NCBI GenBank assembly: GCA_028023455.1
Contig: JAQFVV010000322.1
Coordinates: 374,001-438,000 of the forward strand
DNA: 64,000 nucleotides
Direction of reading: 5' to 3'
Origin: Epiperipatus broadwayi
Taxonomy: Eukaryota; Onychophora; Udeonychophora; Euonychophora; Peripatidae
Of this stretch, positions 57,840 through 64,000 are shown in pieces (the stretch's first letter is position 1; the number at the start of each line of letters is the position of its first letter). A program made the translations under genes and the position numbers. The notes below the pieces were generated by a model that was not told where the DNA came from, ran no database searches, and saw only the letters and a program-made list of their open reading frames with translations.

Positions 57840-59000
57840 GTTTGTGTGTGTGTGTCTTTAAAGTTACGGTGTTTTTCTAATTTTTTTTTTTAGTTTATGT
57901 GTGTCTTTTTAAAGTTATGGTATTTTTTTAAGAGTAAATAAATAATTTTATTAAAAACCAATAGGTAATTATAAATGATATAAAAAGTAATGTAATTTAT
58001 ATACTACAATTTAGAATTGATACCCGACTACTATTAGTAAATAATATTACTATTTAAAAAAAAAAAATTAGAAATTCACATTCAATTTAAAAATGATACC
58101 TGAATAATTGACGTTTTTTGGACAGTAATTAATCATAAAATGGGTAATTTTGTTGGTGTGTATCTGTCAAAAGTTATGGGATTTTTTTAATCGAAAATAA
58201 GACGCAAATATACATTTTTTTTTAAATTCAATTTACACAAAATTGCTACATTCACAATAAATTTACAAATGATACCCGACTAAATTTGCTCTTTTTTTTT
58301 TTTGTTTGTTTTTGGACAGTAATTAACCAGAAAGTGGATTCTCTTTGTGTGTATATATAAAAAGTACCATTCTTGAAATACCACATTTCAAAATGATACC
58401 CGACTATGTTGCAATTTTTTTTTTTGGACAGTAATGAATCGGAAAGTGGATTGTTTTTATTAGCATGTAGATTTTAGCAAAAGCCGTAATATTATTGAAA
58501 TATTAAAGTTAAAAATGATACCTGCGAATAACTTATTTGGGGGGTATTGACAATAATTAATCAGAAAGTGGGTTTTATTTTCTTTGTGTGTATATATAAA
58601 AAGTTACGATCTTTTTTTCAATCGAAAATAATTCGTAATTCTACATGATTCGATTTAACCATAGCATTGAAAAAATTCACATTACAATTTTAAAATGATA
58701 TCCATCAACTAATTTGCTTTTTTTTTGGGGGGGGGGGCAGTAATTAATCAGAAAGTGGGTTCTTTTTGTTAGTGAGTAAATCTAAAAAGGACCGTCATTG
58801 AAAGACTCAATTGAAAAATGATACCCGACTAATTTGCTTTCTTTCTTTTTTGGACAGTAATTAATCAGGAACTGGCTTGTTTTTGTTAGTGTGTAAATAT
58901 AAAAACTAATCTTATTTTGAAATAATAAATGTAAAAAAAATAATACCCGACTAATTTTCTTTTTTGGAAAAGTAATTACTAATAATTAGTCACTGGGTTG
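57840..59000 (+). repeat. Degenerate tandem array with higher-order periodicity
   Basis: A landmark motif, AATGATACCCGACTAATTTG, recurs with variants at about 58017, 58093, 58270, 58393, 58515, 58695, 58817 and 58941. Each is followed by a T (or G) tract, GGACAGTAATTAATCAGAAA, a GTGGGTT word and TTTGTTAGTGTGTAAATATA. From 58093 the spacings are 177, 123, 122, 180, 122 and 124 bp. This is a 122-bp unit with a regularly placed ~178-bp variant carrying an extra TCGAAAATAA segment, repeating every ~424 bp. Earlier, weaker units extend left to about 57840. Units differ by substitutions and variable homopolymers. Confidence 0.72.
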
Positions 59001-59353
59001 TTTTTGTTTGTGCGTATATATAGCAAAAGTAACTCGTCAAGGACGAATTCTCGCGATAACATTACTTTTCACGTGATCCTCGAACTTTTTGCTGTTTCGC
59101 ACCCTTAAAAGCAATTTTTGAGGGTTACCTATTCGTAATGGAATCTTCAGGACATTATTAATAAACTTACAACAGCAAAGTAAGTTACAGCACATTAAAA
59201 AAATATATGTCTAATCAAATTTTAAAAAACTACGACTGGCTCAAATACACAAACTCTCACACAAAACTACAGAGAAAATAGATATTCTACTATTACTATA
59301 AAATGATTAACAAAATCAACTATGGCAGCCAACAAAGGCATTTCTCTTTGCTT

Positions 59354-59728
59354 TTAGCATAGAAAAAAGCCATAACCGGCAGCCATCGGGAACTCTTTCT
59401 GTGCTTTATCATAGAAAGAAGTCACTTTGTGTTGGCTTCTGTCGCCGCCGTCCAACATAACGTGAGGATTCTTTTTTGCGTTTATAACGAAGAAAATTTC
59501 CTCTTTTGTTGGGTGAATGCCAATGAAACAGTATATTTCTAGGAATTTACCAAGAAATAGTGACATCTCGTGGCTAACACCAGGGAATAGAAAATTATCA
59601 GTTTGCCATCTATGCATTATATATATTAATTCAAATAAAATTATTACATTCTCTTTTTTTATGTATATTTCTACCTGAGGGTGATTATATATTTTTTCTA
59701 CTTTTATTTGAAAGTAATGTAATAGCAT
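59354..59728 (-). other. 124-codon ORF in repeat-flanked, CpG-containing DNA; not recognised
   Basis: An open minus-strand frame with unusually mixed composition for this window, including NAKKNPHVMLDGGDRSQHKV and KEFPMAAGYGFFLC at its end. No family is recognised. Its middle (59593-59560) is the inverted copy of the repeat at 57666, so at least part is element-derived. Upstream codons are AT-rich and chance-like. It could be a decayed element ORF or an exon; I favour the former. Confidence 0.25.
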
Positions 59729-59799
59729 ATATTTATACTCTTACAATACATTACAGGATGATCACTCCATGTTCTGTCTAATTTCTCTGTTTCATAGCC

Positions 59800-61104
59800 T
59801 CCCTTCTCCACATCATACTAACAAATCTTATTTCATCTATTCATCTCACATATGGTCATTTTCCAGCTCTTTTACATATTTTGGGATCCAGTTTAAAACT
59901 TCAACTGTCTATCTATTTTTTTTTTTTTAGAAATATGTCCATTCCAGCTCCATTTTTCTCCCTTAATTTGTTCAATGATATCAGTGATACCTGTTTATAT
60001 TCTCACCCAAATATTTCATTTTCAGTCCCTTCGAACTGCATTTTACTCCCTTAATTTGTTCAATAATGTCAATGATATTTATGCTTGTTCTTTCACCCAA
60101 ATATTTTCTTTTCACTCCCTTCTGGTTATTTTTATCCTACATTGCTCTATACTTTTTTGGGTAAGTCTCTATACTGTTCTTCTGCGTGTTCATATCTCCA
60201 ATCTATAAGTAAAAACGGATCAAACACATCTATTAGAAACCTTCCTTATCATAATAGGCATGTTTTATTTTAATATTAAGTTATATCTACTAAAAGTATT
60301 CCATACTAGTTTAATTATTTTATTAATTGCATCCATAATGTTTTTATCTATTAATAATCTGACCAAGATAATTGTGATTATTTTTTTAAATTCATGATTA
60401 TCTTTTTTTTTTTGAGAAAATCTATTGAACATTAATACTTATCTTTAAACTTCTTTTTTAATTTTAGCTGATAACTCTTGGAACATTTCTTGATTATCTA
60501 AATACAAAAATAACTATATCAGCAAAATTTAGATAACTTATTTAAATAATTTTCATGTATTTTTATTCCCTTGGATTCCCATTTTAATCCACAAAATTCT
60601 TCTTGTAAAACTGCTGTAAACATATTAGAAATATACAATCTTTATGTAATCTAATAATTAATGTTGCATTTGGATAAATATTTTTTAGAATATGACATTT
60701 CTGAATCTCTATGTTGATATCTCAAAGTTTAGCAACTCGTATTCATAGGTTTTTTCTATAACTTCTATCAATTTTTGTCTATGATATATTGTATTAAAAC
60801 TAACTTTAAATCGCCCTTTTTTTTTGGTCAAGCATTGGTGGCCTAGTGGCTAGCATAGCTGCTTCCAAGCAGCTAGCCCATGTTTGCTTCTCAGTCAATG
60901 GATTTGACATGTGGAAAAAAAATCAGCCTTTTTTTGGGATTGATTTGAATCTAAAGTTCACTGTAGATTAATTGTAATTATCTTGTTAAACATTTTGTAT
61001 AGAATTGACAGAAGACTGATAGAACTGTAATTTATAATATCTTTTTTATCAACTTTCTTAAATGTCAATATTACTATTTAATTCTTCCTTTCACCTAATA
61101 CATC
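59800..61104 (-). pseudogene. RTE-clade LINE relic, C-terminal half, interrupted
   Basis: Minus-strand RTE sequence read from 61104 downward. It has an RT motif region with INYSSISLLSILYKMFNKII near 61030, a degraded catalytic strand near 60530, then C-terminal segments IIEQIKGEKWSWNGHIS (about 59990-59945) and LNWIPKYVKELENDHM (about 59900-59850). 59958-60045 and 60046-60122 are a tandem duplication with an 88-bp period, so the IIEQIKG block occurs twice. A tRNA-Gly retropseudogene is inserted at 60826-60919, and the upstream part is cut off at 61105 by a Gypsy LTR. It is inactive. Confidence 0.75.
60808..60935 (+). mobile_element. tRNA-Gly(UCC)-like retropseudogene with TSDs
   Basis: The body 60832-60900 reads GCATTGGTGGCCTAGTGGCT then AGCATAGCTGCTTCCAAGCA and GCTAGCCC. 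It matches the layout of eukaryotic tRNA-Gly with a UCC anticodon, with one base lost from the anticodon arm and a decayed T arm. It is followed by GATTTGACATGTGG and an A tract. Flanking direct repeats AAATCGCCCTTTTTTT (60808 on) and AAATCAGCCTTTTTTT (60920-60935) are the target-site duplication. The short A tail and TSD indicate LINE-mediated retroposition into the RTE relic. Confidence 0.8.
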
Positions 61105-61279
61105 TGTTATGTTCTTGGTCATGATATCTAAATTAATAAATACACACAGTTTGTATAACTAATAACTTTTATTAACGACCAGTGTTCTCTAACATAATAT
61201 TGATGCTGCACACTCGCTAATCTCAGTTGTCGCCACTAGGCATCAATCTGTAATTGCAAGTATTATCCATAACATGACA
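61105..61279 (-). repeat. LTR of a mag-type Gypsy element
   Basis: In the coding sense it begins TGTCATGTTATGGATAATAC and ends AAGAACATAACA, with TG...CA ends, 175 bp long. It contains TTAATAAAAG, a polyadenylation-signal-like word, near its middle. Immediately upstream in the coding sense is a purine tract, AAAGAAAAAGAGT (61292-61280), the expected polypurine tract, which fixes this as the 3' LTR edge. The partner LTR is not in the window. Confidence 0.8.
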
Positions 61280-61426
61280 ACTCTTTTTCTTTACACACAT
61301 AGTCTTTTAAATATGCTGGAAGCCTTTTTCTTGTTTGATTTTTCTCTCATCTCAGAATGTTCGACTGGTATTCTCCTTGTCGCTGTGCCATTGTCACTTG
61401 ATGTTGATGGTGGTGATGTCTTTGTC

Positions 61427-62260
61427 TCAGTTATGGGCAACTGTGTTCTGTAGATGTTTCTTCGTTTGATGAAGAATAGAGCCATCCTTAGTCAAAATGT
61501 GATATGATTTTGGCTCAGCAGTTTTTTTAAGAATTTTACATTTCTTCCATCTGGTTCCATCATATACTCTTCCCGGTTTGACAATTTCCATGGGTGGAGA
61601 TATCTTAGGCTGTTTTGTCATAGAAACTTTTTTGTCGAGTTTGCCTCTGTATTAAGTATCTATGGGCCTTTTGTGCAGGTGAAGATATGAGTTGGTTTTA
61701 AAAAAGATGGTAATTTTGTTTTAAGTGTTCTAGACATTAGTAGTTGTGTTGGAGTAATCTTCATCCCACTTATCGGTGTATTTCTAAATTCAAGTAAGGT
61801 TAATTCTGGATTAATTCCAGATTGATAAGCTTTCGAAATAATTGTGTTATAGTTTGAACATTTTATTTTGCAAGTCCATTAGAATGTGGATAGTGTGGAT
61901 TCGATGTGGTCACTTTAAAACACCATTCCTTTGCGGAATAAGAATGAAGCAAACGGCATGTTATCTGCCATTACCTCATCACAAATGTTGTTTTGCATAG
62001 CTTTATTACTGAAGCAGCAGTTTGTCAAGTATGCAAATCTGATTATTTAGGAAAATAGTCTACTAGGAGTAAGTAAGTATTGTTGCCAAATTCAAATAAA
62101 TCAGCACTAACCTTTTCCCATGGTCTTGTAGTATTCCATGATTCAGCGTAAATTTTTAGCGATTTTGTCAGAATTTTTGCAAAATTGGAGGTACATTGCA
62201 CTTATGTTCCAAACATCCATTGCATATGTGTTTAATTAATTAATTCTGATGCTTCCTCAT
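61427..62260 (-). pseudogene. mag-type Gypsy integrase
   Basis: Minus strand from 62260. The end of the zinc-binding region reads CNGCLEHKCNVPPILQKF. The core's first Asp lies in WEKVSADLFEFGNNTYLLLV (about 62120-62060). After a degraded second-Asp region comes SNPHYPHSNGLA (about 61890), where the residue expected to be the catalytic Glu is Lys, followed at once by a stop. LLEFRNTPISG follows near 61780 and MSRTLKTKLP near 61720. The C-terminus at 61621-61427 has GRVYDGTRWKKCKILKK and PKSYHILTKDG, typical of the integrase tail of this clade. Loss of the Glu and several shifts show it is inactive. Confidence 0.8.
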
Positions 62261-62639
62261 CTAAAAGATAAGCTCTCTTTAAGTCATTGTCCCAGGTGCT
62301 GACAGTTTTGTTTGCAGTGTGTATTTCGTATTTCTCATATATAGAAGTTTTCATTTTTTTTTTTCCTGTGTTTTAATACTTTTATTATCTTTTCTACTCT
62401 TTGTTGTTGTTGGATATATTTTAATCATTTTTACTTTTGTTATTTTTCATTGTTACTTTTTGTACTGTAATTTTGTTGCATTTAATTAAACTTAGTAACT
62501 CACAATCACTGCCACTAAGAAGTGTTGGTTCGTCTTCTTTTATTATTATAAAAGGTAAATTATTGCAGATCTTTGTTTATTTTGCTTTGAAATTTTGCTT
62601 TTCCTATTGGGGTGAGAAATGATCCTCCAAAAGCGTGTA
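62261..62639 (-). other. Deletion junction region of the mag-type element (RT and RNase H missing)
   Basis: Protease lies only about 400 bp upstream of the integrase zinc region. In this family RT and RNase H (well over 1 kb) normally lie between them. No RT motif is visible in any frame here, so the polymerase was deleted. Several T-rich runs fill the gap. Confidence 0.65.
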
Positions 62640-62770
62640 ATTTCTTCTTTATTTTGTATATTATTGGTTGTGGATGAATAGTATTAAGCACTTTTTTAGA
62701 CATAATGTTTACATCAGCTCCTGTATCTATTTTTATTTTTACTTTATTGTTGTTAATAAAATCTGTTCAT
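62640..62770 (-). pseudogene. mag-type Gypsy aspartic protease fragment
   Basis: The minus strand reads VKIKIDTGADVNIMSKKVL, where DTGA is the retropepsin active site with its usual hydrophobic neighbours, followed by HAFGGSFLTPIGKAKF, corresponding to the flap and second strand. It lies between the gag zinc knuckle and the deletion junction, as expected. Confidence 0.8.
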
Positions 62771-62989
62771 ACCAGCCATTAAATGAATGAATTGAGTCTA
62801 CATGTCCGATGAATGCATTTGTATTTTCAACATCACTGGTATATGATGAGTCCTATATCATAGTATCGTGTACTTCATGCACACAATATCCATTTCTATT
62901 CCTATTTTTGTGATACTTTGTGTTTGAGCATTGTTGTGTTTTTAAAATTTTATGGTCGTAGCTTCTCATATAGCAGTTATTGGCAAAGT

Positions 62990-63620
62990 GGTTTAACTTA
63001 CACAATTATAGCATTTGTTTCCAAATGTGGAACACACATTTTGGGTGATAACAGTTGCACTTTTGACAATTTCATATGTCTGTTGTATTTTTCACTATTA
63101 TGTTAATACATAGTTCAGACTTTCCCAGTAATTCATTTTTGAGACTTCTAATTACATGTCCATATATTATTTTCAGTGCTTTTTCTAATGTAATATTCCC
63201 TTTTTCAAATAATCTGTCTTTTACTCCTTGTTTTTGTACCATTATAATTCTATCTCTGAGGGTATTTTGTTTTTGATCCCCGAAGTCAGCCTTTTCAACT
63301 ACTAATTTTAAATGACTAAGAAAGTGATCAATCAATTCTCCCTTGTGTAGCTCCATTGTATATGCTTTTATTCTGTCATATTATGTTGTTTCATTGTGTT
63401 GAAACATTTATCCATTTGGTTTAAGACAGGTAGCAATTTTGTTTTATCTTCCAGGTTTGTATGGTCTAATGTTGTTATTACATCTCTCCCTTCTTTTCCA
63501 TTGAGATGATGTAATATTCCTAATTTTACTTTATTTGATTTCATATCATTTTCTGTTGCCTCTAGTAAATTTAGGAATAAGGATCATGATTTATTTTTGT
63601 CTGTCATGATTGTATATATC
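62990..63620 (-). pseudogene. mag-type Gypsy gag with zinc knuckle
   Basis: From 63620 down: a broken N-terminal part (LLEATENDMKSNKVKLGILH then LNGKEGRDVI) resembles the start of mag-type gag, where a helix precedes LL-GEEA. After one stop the 94-codon block 63356-63072 carries GELIDHFLSHLKLVVEKADF, NTLRDRIIMVQKQGVKDRLF and ITLEKALKI, the capsid C-terminal motif order. A CCHC-like zinc knuckle, CYNC and NHFANNCY, lies near 63020-62965 in another frame. The order gag-knuckle-protease is intact. Confidence 0.78.
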
Positions 63621-64000
63621 TATTGGAAAAATATTTATCATTTACACATACATTCATTCTGTCTTAACAGGCAAATGAAAAGAAAGACCATGGAATTTCT
63701 TGATCTTAAATTCAGAGGTAAAAAGCTAATAAACTCACCACACTGGCTAGTTAATAGTAAATTCCTTTTTGCAGATATTTTAAAATAAATAACATCTATA
63801 GTGGAAAGGGATAGATTTTTTCTAATGTAGGCATGTTTGATGGGAATTATCTTGAAATATGGCTAGATACCCAGTCGGACCACCTTTAGTTACGATACTC
63901 TCTCTAAAGGTATTCAAGTTGATTATTTCTGACATCCATTAACCCCAGGGTTTAAATCCTCACAATTTTATATAGAATTTTATAAATCTAAAAGGGGAGT
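63621..64000. other. Right edge, no recognised feature
   Basis: About 380 bp upstream of the mag-type gag in its coding sense. A 5' LTR and primer site would be expected near here, but no second copy of the 175-bp LTR is recognisable before the window ends. Confidence 0.4.

Noticed and set aside
59354-59728. 124-codon ORF as a host exon
   Set aside because: Part of it is an inverted copy of a repeat at 57666 and no family is recognised; kept only as a low-confidence feature.
1-64000. Bacterial operons, phage, CRISPR arrays or riboswitches
   Set aside because: No ribosome-binding-site-linked ORF chains, regularly spaced identical repeats or known riboswitch cores; all coding remnants are eukaryotic retroelements or DNA transposons.

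Overview
The window looks like transposon-rich intergenic or intronic DNA of a metazoan, most likely an invertebrate. By eye it is about three quarters or more A+T. It has no bacterial-style gene density, and every recognisable protein fragment belongs to an animal-type mobile element. I found no credible host protein-coding gene, no rRNA and no intact tRNA. The species cannot be named from the sequence. An arthropod or another invertebrate with RTE, Penelope-like, Ty3/Gypsy and pogo/Tigger elements would fit (inference).

Layout. 0-14 kb is mostly unstructured AT-rich DNA. It holds a very well-formed candidate hammerhead ribozyme (169-211, minus), a tRNA-Pro-like relic (~1.3 kb), a tRNA-derived retroposon with target-site duplications (~4.4 kb) and an RTE endonuclease relic (~5 kb). 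14.9-20.1 kb is a nest of elements: a Penelope-like (PLE) GIY-YIG relic, a tRNA-derived SINE, and a second PLE relic with almost no cytosine on its coding strand. That second PLE is split by a pogo/Tigger-like element, which itself carries a hairpin insertion. A tandem tRNA-like SINE pair and a 219-bp fold-back element follow. 20.8-22.4 kb is an RTE LINE relic. 22.4-30.2 kb is featureless AT-rich DNA apart from small palindromes.

30.2-45.7 kb is dominated by a dead Ty3/Gypsy element on the minus strand with 2.1-kb LTRs. It sits at the end of another RTE relic. Its right LTR is joined tail-to-tail to a third, inverted LTR copy, which makes a palindrome with arms of about 1.9-2.5 kb. 49.56-50.75 kb is a second Tigger-like copy, inverted relative to the first. 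52.9-55.3 kb holds two large inverted repeats built from PLE-family sequence. 57.8-59.0 kb is a degenerate tandem array with a 122/122/178-bp higher-order pattern. 59.8-61.1 kb is a fourth RTE relic, carrying a tRNA-Gly retropseudogene. It is cut by a mag-type Ty3/Gypsy relic (61.1-63.6 kb) that has a 175-bp LTR, gag, protease and integrase pieces and has lost its reverse transcriptase.

None of the elements is intact. Frameshifts, stops and lost catalytic residues are visible in every coding remnant, so the window records past transposition rather than a working gene set. The least explained signals are the ribozyme, the extreme strand-specific cytosine depletion that tracks PLE orientation, the inverted LTR palindrome and the higher-order array.
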